The translations under genes and the position numbers were made by a program. Positions 1 to 8,397 of a DNA stretch of 64,000 bases are shown piece after piece (position 1 is the first letter of the stretch; the number at the start of each line of letters is the position of its first letter). Source of the DNA: Heliorestis convoluta (lineage in GTDB: Bacteria > Bacillota > Desulfitobacteriia > Heliobacteriales > Heliobacteriaceae). The notes under the pieces are model-generated. The model searched no databases. It had not been told where the DNA came from and worked only from the letters and a program-made list of their open reading frames with translations. The DNA lies in NCBI RefSeq assembly GCF_009649955.1, contig NZ_CP045875.1, forward strand, positions 1,221,501 through 1,285,500, given 5' to 3'.

Positions 1-123
1 CTCCACCATAAGTTGAAGACGAGCAAAGCCTTCTCGGTGAGCAGCAGATTGGAAGAGTTTGTTCGAAGATAGCTCTCGAGAAAAGGGGTCTACGGTTCCT
101 TGCAGAGTTTGTACTTCCATCAT
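1..123 (-). CDS. AAA ATPase of the DDE/Mu-type insertion element, N-terminal fragment (cut by window edge)
   Basis: A start codon pair (ATGATG) sits 6 nt after AGAGGTGAG on the minus strand. The first ~40 codons read MMEVQTLQG then ...HREGFARLQLMVE, which resembles the N-terminus of ExeA-type AAA ATPases that accompany Mu/Tn7-like transposases. The Walker motifs would lie outside the window, so this rests on position and a short N-terminal match. It is the third gene of the element, directly after the transposase. Confidence 0.55.
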   Translation of the reverse strand, partial: MMEVQTLQGTVDPFSRELSSNKLFQSAAHREGFARLQLMVE

Positions 124-128
124 TGTTC

Positions 129-1528
129 TCACCTCTTGCAGTCACTGGCTTTGCTACAGTAAAACCGATATCGTTCCATTGTTGCCGGCGCTCCGTTTCG
201 GCCACTTGAAAGAAATCGATACCCGATGAAGAACTTTTCTCTAAAGATGGGCTCTCTTTTTTAGAACCACCCGATGTTCTAGAAGGATCGGTACGTACTC
301 CTTTGTGGTAGGAACTTTCTAGAACCAAGGGTTTGGCATTGTTTTTTCGCTCTCCATCAAGCCAAACCTGGATCATAGAGAGGTCAAAAGGATCAAATCG
401 AAGGATGACCTTTTCTCCACAGAGCTCCGAGTCAACAGTATAGATATTGCCAAAAACATGGACACAAGAGGTTTTATCGACCTTTCTTTGTTCTTGCCAC
501 AGAAAGACTTCCGTCAAGTCAACAGGACTAATTCGTCGAGGTGTTCGCTTTATTTGCTTTAATCGTTCTTGAGGCGACATTTTAGTGGCACCGTGTCGAC
601 GTAAATGATAGTAGCCGTCGAGCCAGGCATACCAGGCTTTATTCAGATCATCTAAGGTCCGAAGCTGGCCCGCTTCAATAGCACCGTATGCTTCAGGCTT
701 GAAGCTACTATCAACAAATTGGAAGAACTTCTCAACTTTACCACGCCCCTGGGGACGGTACGGGCGACTGTGAATTAATTGAATCGCAAGACGTCCACAG
801 ATCCGTGCAAGATGATGAGACGAGAAGACGGCTCCGTTATCAACATAAAATTTCTCGGGCAATCCATGCTTTAGAATAGCTTTTTTAAGGCTATCTTCCA
901 TCCGAGGTAACTTTTCATCGAAGTAAAACTGGCTATGTACAATGTAACGACTGCGATCATCAAGGATGACAAAAAGGATGGCTTTACGGCGCTTTTTGCT
1001 GTCATTGGGATCGGGGATATAAAGCGTATGTTGAAAGTCTGCCTGCCAGAGCTGGTGGACATCTTCGGCTTCAAAACGCCGATGCTCTTGCGGTATCGAT
1101 ATTTTTTCGCGCGAGACACCCGAACGTGTAAGATACCTTGCCAGTGTGCTTGCAGCTACTGTGCCTGGTTCTGTAATGCCACCTTTTTCTAACAGGTAAA
1201 TAATTTGGGCTACAGACCGTTCAGGGCGTTCTTTGCGCAATGCAATTGCTTTATCTACAATGTCTGAAGCGATAGCGTTGTAGGCTTTGGGACGACTCTT
1301 TGGCTTTAGACCTTCCCAACCCAATTGACGATAGGCCGCAATGTATCGTTCTAGCGTGCGCACGCCAATTCGACACTTGTCACTTCCAGGAATGGTGTAA
1401 CTTTGTGCCGCAATTTCTTTCAGTATTTGTGTTTGTTCCCCCACTGGCATGGCTGTTTGTCGTGAAACAATCGGGGCAATGAGGCTGTAGCGAAAAGCCG
1501 CGACTTGCTCTGCATGAAAATCTTCCAC
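129..1528 (-). CDS. DDE (rve/Mu-type) transposase
   Basis: The GTG start at 1528 follows GGAGGGAAAGTTTA. The protein has an N-terminal helix-turn-helix region, then an RNase H-fold integrase core with first Asp in WQADFQHTLYI, second Asp in YVDNGAVFSSHH and Glu in GRGKVEKFFQF, then a Mu-transposase C-terminal beta domain (GNIYTVDSELCGEKV). All three catalytic residues are present. Read strictly in frame it stays open to the window edge. I end it at a TGA at 129-131 in the next frame because the ATPase gene starts at 123, so one base may be missing near 170. It lies downstream of the DUF6431 gene and upstream of an ATPase-like gene, the layout of a three-gene transposon. The exact IS family is not assigned. 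Confidence 0.8.
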
Positions 1529-1649
1529 TAAACTTTCCCTCCGTCTGTCGGTTTTTGACGGATTTTCCGTCTCCCCTCATTTTCGCGTAAAGGTAGATTT
1601 TTTTCGACGGACAGGTTTTGTGGGATTTATAGGGCGCTCAAACCAAGTC

Positions 1650-2234
1650 TTATTTTTTTTGGCTTTGAATCCACTGCAGTAAACCGCCACTCAATCTTTT
1701 GTCTTTTTGCAGGCACTCTTGCCATAAACAGAGTAGCCACCCTAGGTTTGTTCGCGGTTTTTTTGCTCCGATGGGCAGGTCTAGGAAAGGATATCGTTGT
1801 AATAGAAGTGCTCTGGTATCATTTCCCCATTGTTTTTCCCACTTTTTCCAGTGGGTAAGCCAACGTCTCACCGTTTTTACACTGTAAGAACTGGTACCGG
1901 CGATTGTTGTATCTGCAATCTTTTCTTGACTTTGACCTTCGCTTTCTTGTTCGATGGCCTTTTCTTGGATATCCAGTCCAGCTGTCTGATGAGGCAGCAT
2001 AAAACAAGGTAGCAACCCCGCTGTTTTTTTGCATTGGGGACAACGAAAACGATAAATCCAGAGCTGATATACCGCTTCTATCGTGTAAAGGGTGCGATGA
2101 AAACGACCGTGCTTATGCAAGATTCCTTGCCATTGACATTTTAAACAACAGGTCGGGCGATGTTCTGCTGGACAGCTCTCGCTGAAAATTTCTAAATAAG
2201 TCTGGACAGATGCTATTTTTTCTAGTACGATCAT
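1650..2234 (-). CDS. DUF6431 zinc-ribbon protein of the insertion element
   Basis: About 194 aa from the ATG at 2234 (MIVLEKIASVQTYLEIF). An upstream in-frame ATG at 2348 is possible but unsupported by a ribosome site. It has a CCLKC ... CPQCK zinc-ribbon followed by a GLLPCFMLPH motif, the pattern of DUF6431 proteins, then a basic helical region that may be helix-turn-helix. Such proteins commonly precede DDE transposases of this kind, and the transposase gene follows ~120 bp downstream on the same strand. Role unknown; DNA or end recognition is my inference. Confidence 0.65.
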   Translation of the reverse strand: MIVLEKIASVQTYLEIFSESCPAEHRPTCCLKCQWQGILHKHGRFHRTLYTIEAVYQLWIYRFRCPQCKKTAGLLPCFMLPHQTAGLDIQEKAIEQESEGQSQEKIADTTIAGTSSYSVKTVRRWLTHWKKWEKQWGNDTRALLLQRYPFLDLPIGAKKPRTNLGWLLCLWQECLQKDKRLSGGLLQWIQSQKK

Positions 2235-2404
2235 ATTGCTCTTGTAGCAGCCGTTGAAACGTGGTTGGCAGACCTTAGGCGTTTCAACGGCTTTTTGCTT
2301 TCTATTTAATTTCTCTTTCGGCCTAGACCAAATTGATTGACATATCAATTAAGTTGTTCACATGACATCCATTTTCCCATAACCCGACAGGGTAGACAAG
2401 AAAA

Positions 2405-2438
2405 AGCACTCATTTTACCGTCATGTAAAATGAGTGCT
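2405..2438. repeat. 14-bp inverted repeat at the element end
   Basis: AGCACTCATTTTAC and its reverse complement are separated by CGTCAT. It lies just inside the inferred element terminus. It could be a pair of transposase-binding repeats or, read on the minus strand where TTTTT follows, a weak terminator. Confidence 0.6.
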
Positions 2439-2724
2439 AACAACAGGAGCCGCTAAAACACTTATTTCTCAAAATGCAGTCGATGATATCGATTTACGAG
2501 TAGAAAGCGGAGATCATATTGTCACATACTACGGCATTGGTGGTAAAGAGCATGCATATACGAAGCAAGTTGACTCAATTCATATAGGCTCTTTGCAGTT
2601 AAAAGATTATAAGCTGGACTTTAGTGGAATGGATTACGAAGGTATCGATGGCTTATTAGGGCTTGATGTTTTACTAGATGCTGGCTTTATCATAGATCTT
2701 AAAAAACTAGAGATGTATCGCTAA
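2434..2724 (+). pseudogene. Retropepsin-like aspartic protease, N-terminally truncated by the insertion element
   Basis: The reading frame begins in the element's inverted repeat (GTG at 2434, immediately after an in-frame TGA) and continues TTGAAKTLIS ... YGIGGKEHAY ... GIDGLLGLDVLL. These match the DTGA flap and GxxGLDxL elements of single-domain retropepsin-like (clan AA) proteases. The catalytic Asp of DTGA is replaced by Thr at the junction and everything before it is lost, so the product should be inactive. In other genomes such genes often follow a ~95-aa partner like the one at 18798-19085; here that partner would lie on the far side of the element. Confidence 0.7.
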
Positions 2725-2759
2725 GTAGAAAAGCAAATTTAATGGGAAAGGTGTCTCTG

Positions 2760-3017
2760 ATGAGCAAAATTTACATTTGTTCTACGCACCGTGATACAAA
2801 GGCAAAAGTTATTCTTGAATTGCCTACAAGCGAAGAAGCAAAACAAGCCCTGCAACGAATTAAAAGGGAAAATCCAAAAATAAGTATCGGTGTTTATGGC
2901 TCAAGAGATTTAGCAACATTCAAACGAACACAACGGGCTTTAAAATCACCTACATTAGTTAAGTCAGTAGATGATTTCTTGGAAGCCATGAACGAAAAGG
3001 AAATGGAAACCGTTTAA
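2760..3017 (+). CDS. Conserved hypothetical protein (MSKIYIC family), copy 1
   Basis: 85 aa from the ATG at 2760, preceded by GGGAAAGGTG. I do not recognise the family. It starts MSKIYICSTHR, has a short strand-helix pattern and a conserved tail LKSPTLVKSVDDF. A near-identical copy is at 18412-18669, and a fragment of a third at 22036-22081. Conservation is high in the coding part and falls off outside, suggesting that the protein was selected. It follows the retropepsin remnant by 35 bp and may belong to the same mobile module. Confidence 0.7.
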   Translation: MSKIYICSTHRDTKAKVILELPTSEEAKQALQRIKRENPKISIGVYGSRDLATFKRTQRALKSPTLVKSVDDFLEAMNEKEMETV

Positions 3018-3195
3018 CCTAGAACCTCTATATTAGTGATCAAGTTGGTGACTAAGCCAGTGATCAAGCTGATGAAAAAAATGATGGACTACAGAATTAC
3101 TGGAGTTTTGTACTTATCCGTATAGGGCTTAAAATGGTTTTAGAAACAGAGGCGTCGAAAAGGTTGGTCTGTACTTGGTTTGAGGGAGTGATCGT

Positions 3196-3357
3196 ATGAA
3201 ACCCAAAAAACTTTCTCGGGATGAGATACTCAAACTGGAAAGTGCAGTGGACGATGGTGTGTATGTTGCTCCTTCAAAAATATCTGATAAGCAAGAAATG
3301 GAAACGAAAAAGCTTATCGAAAAAATGAAAAATGCAAAAAACAGGCAAGATACCTAA
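3196..3357 (+). CDS. Small hypothetical protein (53 aa)
   Basis: The ATG at 3196 follows GAGGGAGTGATCGT. The product starts MKPKKLSRDEILKL, is highly charged, mostly helical by composition and has no membrane segment. A strong hairpin terminator begins ~25 bp after the stop, supporting a real transcription unit with the gene at 2760. Size and charge resemble small antitoxins, but no toxin partner is visible, so no function is claimed. Confidence 0.55.
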   Translation: MKPKKLSRDEILKLESAVDDGVYVAPSKISDKQEMETKKLIEKMKNAKNRQDT

Positions 3358-3380
3358 CCTAAGATATCTTGCGTGAACTG

Positions 3381-3418
3381 AACCCACTAAGGTCATGAGG
3401 ACCAGGGTGGGTCTTTTC
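3381..3418 (+). terminator. Rho-independent terminator
   Basis: ACCCAC pairs with GTGGGT around an inner GGTC/GACC stem, followed by CTTTT. It closes the small-gene unit ending at 3357. Confidence 0.7.
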
Positions 3419-3472
3419 GTTTTCAGGGAGGCTCTTTTGCGCCCCAAAAAATCAAAATTAAGTAACTCTAAA

Positions 3473-3636
3473 GAAGCTCATCACCTTAACCGGTGGTGGG
3501 CTTTTATTTTTTTATCTACGAAGCATATTCATGCAAAATTATTTTTCTTGGAAAAAAGGCCAGATCAACACTACATCTAGTAGCTTGAAATCCAGCCCGA
3601 TACTATACCTAGGTTTTTTATCTAAATCGGATCATG
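3473..3636 (+). repeat. ~165-bp repeat block, copy 1 (terminator plus linker)
   Basis: The block starts with a terminator hairpin (AGCTCATCACC / GGTGGTGGGCT, then T-rich), runs through GGCCAGATCAACACTA and ends at GGATCAT. Close copies are at 6061-6219 and 20668-20832. In each copy the sequence right after GGATCAT becomes a fragment of a serine recombinase gene, entered at a different point. Confidence 0.75.
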
Positions 3637-3662
3637 GGGCGCCGTACTCTGCCAGAAGTCAG

Positions 3663-4162
3663 TCACCATAGACTTCCTGAACCACAAGCGCGTCCCCAAC
3701 CGAGATATCTTGCCACAATACTACATTAAGGACCACCACCCGGCCATTATATCGGAAGAAGAATTCCAAGCCGTTCAACAGGAGATCAAACGCCGATATA
3801 ACATGCGCAAAGATCCCGATGGCAAGTATCGAATGAACTATAGTGGAAAAGCCTCTTTTTCCAATAAACTTTTCTGCGGCCATTGCGGCAGGCCTGTGGT
3901 CAGACGCAGACTAACATCCCAAACAAATGGCGAGAAGTATCTTTTCTCAGCCTGGCAATGTCGAGTACCGGTAGGGAGAGACCCAGACTTTAAAGGTTGC
4001 AATGGAAGGTACGTTTGGGAGATTGATTTAGAAGATTGTTTCACAGAGCTTCTCCGTGAAATGCGCAACAATAGGGATGAAGTTATCGCAGATGCAGAGC
4101 AGGCCATAGCAGATAAAAGGTTATCGGAAAAGGAGATTCAAGGCTCAGTAGTTACATTGTAA
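3663..4162 (+). pseudogene. Large serine recombinase, C-terminal fragment
   Basis: An open frame without a start reads VTIDFLNHKRVPNRDILPQ and then the recombinase domain: HHPAIISEEEFQAVQQ, the zinc ribbon CGHCGRPVVRR ... WQCR ... CNGRYV, and the beginning of the C-terminal helices. The N-terminal resolvase domain with the catalytic Ser is absent. The piece begins right after the repeat block, so it was created by deletion or rearrangement. Internal ATG codons exist but a functional product is unlikely. Confidence 0.75.
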
Positions 4163-4293
4163 AAAGGTGACCTTAAAAAACCCCACCTTAAAACTAAGAT
4201 GAGGTTCGATAAATCAGGTGATTGAACCGATGGCAAATTATCGGACTAGGTAAAAAAATGAGATAGAGAGGCGCACGAAGAAGAAATAGCACC

Positions 4294-4334
4294 CCACCGA
4301 GTCGGTTTTAATGTACCTGATTTGGTGGTTTTTT
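4294..4334 (+). terminator. Terminator-like hairpin
   Basis: CCACC at 4294-4298 pairs with GGTGG at 4324-4328, followed by TTTTTT. It separates the recombinase remnant from the DUF3800 transcription unit. The rest of 4163-4390 holds nothing else I can support. Confidence 0.5.
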
Positions 4335-4392
4335 AGTTGTAGAAAAATATTACGTATTTGTCTAAAAAGGTAGAATTCATGTACAAGTTTAG

Positions 4393-4398
4393 TATAAT
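4393..4398 (+). promoter_or_regulatory. -10 box (TATAAT) for the tandem-hairpin RNA and DUF3800 gene
   Basis: A perfect TATAAT lies ~14 bp before the first hairpin; the -35 region is weak. Transcription from here would start almost exactly at the hairpins. Confidence 0.45.
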
Positions 4399-4411
4399 TA
4401 AAAGTAGGAAA

Positions 4412-4510
4412 AAAAAGATGGCTCAGCCTGCAATAACGGTAGCGGGGAAAAGCCATCTTTTTCGTACAAATGTTTCCAGCCCTGCAATATCGGCAGCGGG
4501 GAAAGAAACA
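4412..4510 (+). ncRNA. Tandem structured RNA upstream of DUF3800 (candidate DUF3800-associated motif)
   Basis: There are two hairpins in a row. The first has a 12-bp stem (4412-4423 with 4451-4462), the second a 6-bp stem (4471-4476 with 4505-4510). The stems differ in sequence, but the loops are nearly identical: CAGCC, then TGCAATA, CGG and AGCGGGGAAA. A conserved loop on unrelated stems is a mark of structured RNA. Families of conserved RNAs upstream of DUF3800 genes have been described computationally; which class this is, if any, I cannot say. The DUF3800 start lies 90 bp downstream. Confidence 0.65.
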
Positions 4511-4600
4511 CTGTCTTTAATTTAGTTGCTGTACAAATATCTTATAGCTTCTATATCCTATTGTCAACAGAAAGGTTAAAAAATATAACAGGGGGTTCTT

Positions 4601-5566
4601 ATGAACTATCTAATATATTTTGATGAGAGCAATAAAATAGATCAATCTAATAAAGATTATTCTTACTATGGCGCTTTTGGAGACTATGATAGATCGCTGG
4701 CGAACTTAGTAAAAAAGGTAGCCCGAATATACAAAGAAAATAATTCAAAAAGTGAGCTGCATTTTACAGCGTACAAAAGTGACAATAGCGTAAAAAAATA
4801 TTTTCAGGTTTTGCATTCTGTATTACAGGAAGACATTCGAATCAACATTCTAATCGTTAACAACAACGATGCACTTAAGGCTGCTTCAAATATTGGTTTA
4901 TCGCCCAAAGAATTAAGAAGCTTATTTTACATTAAGATACCTGAGAGACTATTCTATGGTATCATAAGGGATTTGTTCTCAAATATACCCAAAGGTGAAG
5001 CGGTCAATGTAAAAATTAAAATAGACTGTAATGATGAGTACGATAACTTAGATTTAAATAATAAATTGATCGAACAGATGAATGCTCACTCGGCATATCG
5101 TAATAAAAACTACAGAGTTAATAAAGTGATTTCACAAGATTCCAATAAATCCATCCCACTTCAAATTATTGATACTTTTATGGGGATTGTCGTGTTTTTA
5201 CTTGAAAAAGGTTACACGCAAAACTCAACCGCATCAATTGTAAAAGCCGACTTAATTTACAGGGTGTTGTCTGAGCAGGAAAACATCCTCCGCTTTCAAG
5301 AAAAAATTCGATTGTTTAAATGGACTGGGAATGAAGAACTAACTCAGATAAACATCTCAGATTATTTATCTCCGTTTATGGTCTATAAAACATCATTTGA
5401 TATAGAAGAGACTACAAAACTACAGAGGATATTAGCTTCCAATCCAGGCATAAGTACAACCGAATTAAGAAAAGAAATGAATTACTCCAATCGTCAACTT
5501 AGACTGTTGCTAGGGTATATAGACCAGATAGATGGTTTAGGTAGAAACAACTTTTTACGTATTTAG
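4601..5566 (+). CDS. DUF3800 domain protein
   Basis: 321 aa from the ATG at 4601, preceded by AGGGGGTTCTT. Family marks in order: YFDESNK at residues 6-12 (the hallmark DES), an ELHFTAYK segment, the acidic IKIDCNDEYD strand and IPLQIIDTFMG. These acidic residues suit the RNase H-like fold proposed for DUF3800. The C-terminal ~45 residues look like a winged helix (LASNPGISTTELRKEM). Gene is AT-rich compared with neighbours, so probably acquired. The family is found with mobile and defence-like genes and its function is unproven. The tandem-hairpin RNA sits directly upstream. Confidence 0.75.
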   Translation: MNYLIYFDESNKIDQSNKDYSYYGAFGDYDRSLANLVKKVARIYKENNSKSELHFTAYKSDNSVKKYFQVLHSVLQEDIRINILIVNNNDALKAASNIGLSPKELRSLFYIKIPERLFYGIIRDLFSNIPKGEAVNVKIKIDCNDEYDNLDLNNKLIEQMNAHSAYRNKNYRVNKVISQDSNKSIPLQIIDTFMGIVVFLLEKGYTQNSTASIVKADLIYRVLSEQENILRFQEKIRLFKWTGNEELTQINISDYLSPFMVYKTSFDIEETTKLQRILASNPGISTTELRKEMNYSNRQLRLLLGYIDQIDGLGRNNFLRI

Positions 5567-5622
5567 GTTGACATGTTACGAAGAAAAAGGGGTGTGAGCA
5601 GGAAATGATGAAAGTTAAAAGA

Positions 5623-5642
5623 GGACTAGACGCATCTAGTCC
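5623..5642 (+). terminator. Hairpin after DUF3800
   Basis: Perfect 8-bp stem GGACTAGA / TCTAGTCC with a CGCA loop, ~55 bp after the DUF3800 stop. There is no long T-run, so efficiency is uncertain. 5643-5840 holds no gene I can support. Confidence 0.5.
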
Positions 5643-5840
5643 CCTTAAGTGCAAGCCGAAGCTTACACCGCAATTCATATATTACACCCCAGCACTGCAT
5701 GTAGAGGCAGTAAGTTTCCCTTGGTTTTAGATCATCTGAACTCGACCATTTATTAGTCGCATATCGAGTGGCGACAAACATTTGATACATATCTTCTGAC
5801 TAGACCTTATAGCAACTCTGGGGAAATGTCAAGGCTAGAT

Positions 5841-5945
5841 TTATCTTGAAATCACCAGATAAAAGAAGAATACGATCAATGCCCATAAAGGCACGCTGAT
5901 CAGCGTACCAACAAGTAAACCTTTGAAAAAGTTGAAGCCTTCCAA
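5841..5945 (-). CDS. 34-aa single-span membrane protein, copy 1
   Basis: TTG start at 5945 lies 8 nt after GAAGGGG. The peptide has a short polar N-terminus ending NFFKGL, one hydrophobic span and the motif PLWALIVF. A second copy at 20976-21080 differs at many bases yet keeps length (34 aa), NFFKGL and PLWALIVF, which argues for selection on the protein. Function unknown; the size and shape fit a small membrane toxin or a membrane-anchored regulator. Confidence 0.6.
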   Translation of the reverse strand: MEGFNFFKGLLVGTLISVPLWALIVFFFYLVISR

Positions 5946-6060
5946 TTCAAAAACCCCTTCTATGCTCTTAAGTTTAGTTTAGCAAAAAACATGCTTTCCT
6001 AAACCAAACAAAGAGAGGGGTTGGTATGGTGGGGTGAAAAAACCAAATCGGTGTTCCTCT

Positions 6061-6219
6061 AACGAAGCTCATCACCTTAACTGGTGGTGGGCTTTTTTGA
6101 TCTATACAGCATACTCATGCACAACCATATTCCGGGCAAAAAAGGGCCAGATCAGCACTATATCTAGTACCAAAAACAAAGCTTGATACTAGATATAGTT
6201 ATTTTATCCTTGGATCATC
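6061..6219 (+). repeat. ~165-bp repeat block, copy 2
   Basis: Same terminator hairpin and linker as at 3473, with GGCCAGATCAGCACTA and the GATACTAGATATAG segment, ending GGATCAT at 6219. Directly followed by the middle part of a serine recombinase gene. Confidence 0.7.
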
Positions 6220-6287
6220 AAGGGGGCACTTGAACATATTCGCATGCTCAAAGGACTGCCCAATCCCGTGCATATCTTGTTTGAAAA
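6214..6287 (+). pseudogene. Serine recombinase fragment, left of the integrated element
   Basis: In frame it reads IIKGALEHIRMLKGLPNPV then HILFE, the catalytic-domain helix and strand of large serine recombinases just before the conserved FEKENIN motif. The reading is broken after FE at 6287 by the left end of the integrated element. The continuation (FEKENINTEDE) is found 11.4 kb away at 17709, in the matching frame. Confidence 0.7.
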
Positions 6288-6369
6288 CATAAACACTGAT
6301 ACCCCACAATGCCCGAAAACAGCGGGTTTTTGTGGGGTTTACTTCATTTTTGGTGTTTGTTTGGTGTTT
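6279..6369. other. attL-like site: core repeat and arm sites
   Basis: Core GTTTGAAAA at 6279-6287. A hairpin of ACCCCACA/TGTGGGGT follows, then a doubled TTGGTGTTT arm motif at 6351-6369. The same doubled motif lies inside the right end. Confidence 0.6.
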
Positions 6370-6394
6370 AAAGATATTTAACGAAACTGAAAAA

Positions 6395-7381
6395 TACCAT
6401 GTAAAACAGGCTTTTACTGCACTTTCTGTTAATAGGCGTCCCTCGCAAGATAGACCAATGTGATAATCAACAAGTGTACGATCGTAAACGTCAATGATAG
6501 AGAGTAGGTAGAGAAACCTGTTTTCTTCGGCAATATATCCGTATTTGATCTCTGTCTCCCAAAGCTGATCAGAGGCAGTCACTTCTCGATTGATTGCTAT
6601 TCTACGAGGGTATTTAACTTTTAGCTTTCGCTGTGGATTTAAGATGTTCAATTCTGCGCACAGGCGATAAACTTTTTTGTTGTTGATAACCAAATTGTGA
6701 TTACGGCGTAAACATATTGCTAGTTTTCTATATCCGTAAGTGCTCTCTTCGCCGGCTATGAGCTCCATCAGCCATTCTTTGATTTGGTCATCGCTTACTG
6801 GTTTGCCGTCATTGGTTAATGAATAACCAGGAATGGGTCGTCCGCCCTTATCTTTTTTTAAGATTTTATTTTCAGTTTGCTGAGATTGACTCTGACGCTT
6901 TTTCCACAGGTAGTAGGTTCCTTCTTGGACGCCAACAATGCGAAGTACTGTGACTACAGGATAGCCCCGGCCAATCCACTTGTTGGCTATCTCTATCTTC
7001 TCGGAAAGCCGGGGCCCCGCTTTTTTAGAAGGTCTTTAAGAATAGCCACTTCTAAGTCTTTTTCATCCAGTAGTTTATTTAGTTGACTATTCTCATTCTC
7101 CAGTTCTTTGAACTCTTGGGGAGAAGGAACGTATGTGGACATCTTTTTTGAAGCAGGGCTTGTCTCTTTCCAAGCCTTGTGTTGTGAATTTCTCATCCAA
7201 TTATTCAGTGTTGATTTATTGATTCCATGACGTCGGGCCACTGCGGTCATGTTGCCGCATTCTTTGACTTCCTAGACTAATTGTTCCTTAAAATCTTGAG
7301 GGTAACTTTTGCGTGTCATATCCATGTCCATGTCCCCTTTCGTTGTTTTCATTGTATCTCATTTAGGGACATGTCTCAATT
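6395..7381 (-). mobile_element. Remnant of an IS150-type insertion sequence
   Basis: Its 5' end is at about 7381, read inward TTGAGACATGTCCC, followed by orfA and a truncated orfB. The 3' end is lost near 6395, where the attL-side sequence of the larger element begins. Confidence 0.65.
6993..7331 (-). pseudogene. IS3-family OrfA with in-frame stop
   Basis: Starts MDMDMTRKSYPQDFKEQLV, then a TAG at 7272-7274, then continues in frame EVKECGNMTAVARRHGINK with the helix-turn-helix and a leucine-zipper-like tail. The start region has GGGGAC just before clustered ATG codons. The nonsense codon and the truncated OrfB show the element is dead. Confidence 0.75.
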
Positions 7382-7400
7382 CTGATTAGGGGGCTTAATA

Positions 7401-7475
7401 GGAAACCAAGCTACAGACTTATATTCTGATATTGACCTTCGTATTATCGTTAAAGAGGAAGTGTTTGAGGAATAG
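7401..7475 (+). pseudogene. Nucleotidyltransferase (adenylyltransferase-like) fragment
   Basis: 24 codons read GNQATDLYSDIDLRIIVKEE then VFEE and a stop. YSDIDLRI is the DxD nucleotidyltransferase motif with its usual spacing after a Gly-rich turn. The rest of the gene is missing; the IS150 end abuts it. Short, so moderate support. Confidence 0.45.
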
Positions 7476-7504
7476 GAAAGTTTTACTAAGAAGATGCTAA
7501 TTTA

Positions 7505-7700
7505 GGAGACTGCTGAAAAAGTCTCAATATTACCTTCATGATTAAAGGGAGAGGAAACTCTTCCTTTTTTCGTACGCTTATTTAGTTGTTGAAGTAAAAA
7601 TGGTTTTATAGAGACAGAAAACATTTAGAAAATGGGTGAAGCTATGCTACCTAAAAAAGAATTACAGTGCACTTTATGATATATTGATTCCACTGGGCTG
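7505..7700 (+). mobile_element. Possible IS1182-like remnant
   Basis: GACTGCTGAAAAAGTC (7507-7524 region) resembles a terminal repeat of IS1182-like elements. ~120 bp later a broken frame reads MLPKKELQ and, one base off, LYDILIPLG, resembling the N-terminus of such transposases. Very degraded. Confidence 0.3.
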
Positions 7701-7769
7701 TACTTCTGGCCTCGTTGACCTGACATGGTGGTGTCCTCCTAAAAGTACTATTTTCTTAATTATAGTCTT

Positions 7770-8246
7770 TTAGGTCCCTACGGCAGCTAACCTAACACAG
7801 GGGGGGCACTTATCAGCGAGGCTGTCGTGAAGCTGGAGTATGGTGCTACCAATTGTCAGGACATCAACAAAGCTTCCAAGCTTTTTCGATAATTCTAAGG
7901 TAGCATCTATCATAACTTCAGAAGTAGCACGTTCAATGCAACGCTTTAGAAATTCTATTAACTCAGGCTTAAAGCGGTCATGGAAAGAAGATGGTGCAAT
8001 CGTATGACCTGCCATTGATTTGTAGGTCCGTCTCAATTCAGCCATCGTTCTTTGAACGCCTACTCCAAAGCCTAAAACTAAAGCCCAGAAGAAAACAACC
8101 GGATCAACCTTACGATCTCTCTTTAAGAAGCCTACTTCTTCCGCTGTTTTCAATAACCACTCTTTGGGGAAAAGTTCTGTCAATCTTTTTTCTATAGCTT
8201 GCTCTTCACGTGGTAACTCTAGTATCTTGATTCCTCCGCATAACAA
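7770..8246 (-). pseudogene. IS4-type transposase, N-terminal fragment
   Basis: 158 aa: an N-terminal domain with FFWALVLGFGVG and SFHDRFKPELIEFL, then VLTIGSTILQLHDSLA where IS4 relatives have the first catalytic Asp (usually DSTxxxLxxxLA; here GSTIL). It stops soon after at CPPCVRLAAVGT, so the remaining catalytic residues are missing. Inactive fragment. Confidence 0.6.
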
Positions 8247-8350
8247 CCTTCTTTTTTAGGTTATTCGACAAAGAAATCAAAAATCCTAACTGGAATTTAT
8301 ATCCTTCCATTGGAATTTACTTGCTTAGCCGAACACTGATGACGCTGAAC

Positions 8351-8386
8351 ATAAAAAAGCGAGGCTGTAATAACATAACAGCCTCG
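8351..8386 (-). terminator. Terminator of the toxin/immunity-like operon
   Basis: CGAGGCTGT pairs with ACAGCCTCG; on the minus strand the hairpin is followed by TTTTTT. It lies ~10 bp past the stop of the gene at 8398. Confidence 0.75.
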
Positions 8387-8397
8387 TGCTTAAGCAT

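Larger units (their letters stand above)
1..2442 (-). mobile_element. DDE/Mu-type insertion element, right-hand end in window
   Basis: Three minus-strand genes (DUF6431, transposase, ATPase start) reach to a junction at 2442/2443. Read inward the end starts TGTTAGCACTC, a 5'-TG terminus expected of Mu/Tn7-like elements. Just inside lies a 14-bp inverted repeat (2405-2418 with 2425-2438). Outside the junction the sequence resumes as Thr-Gly-Ala of a retropepsin motif whose Asp codon is gone. The other end is beyond the window, so the target duplication cannot be checked. Confidence 0.65.
6199..7016 (-). pseudogene. IS3-family (IS150-type) OrfB, truncated
   Basis: The frame reads through GYSLTNDGKPVSDDQIKEW, HTH_21 (STYGYRKLAICLRR) and the start of the rve core (QLWETEIKYGYI ... 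LLSIIDVYDR). The first catalytic Asp is Glu (WETE instead of WETD). The protein diverges from the family after VKACFTWY, so the second Asp and the Glu are missing; the tail to 6199 reads into element sequence. Inactive. Confidence 0.75.

Noticed and set aside
2405-2438. The 14-bp inverted repeat as a gene terminator for the + strand
   Set aside because: No T-run follows on the + strand, and no + gene ends there; a transposon-end role fits better.
4294-4306. CACCGAGTCGGT, identical to the end of a Cas9 tracrRNA
   Set aside because: No cas gene, CRISPR repeat or anti-repeat is near. It is better explained as part of a terminator hairpin (CCACC/GGTGG plus T-run).
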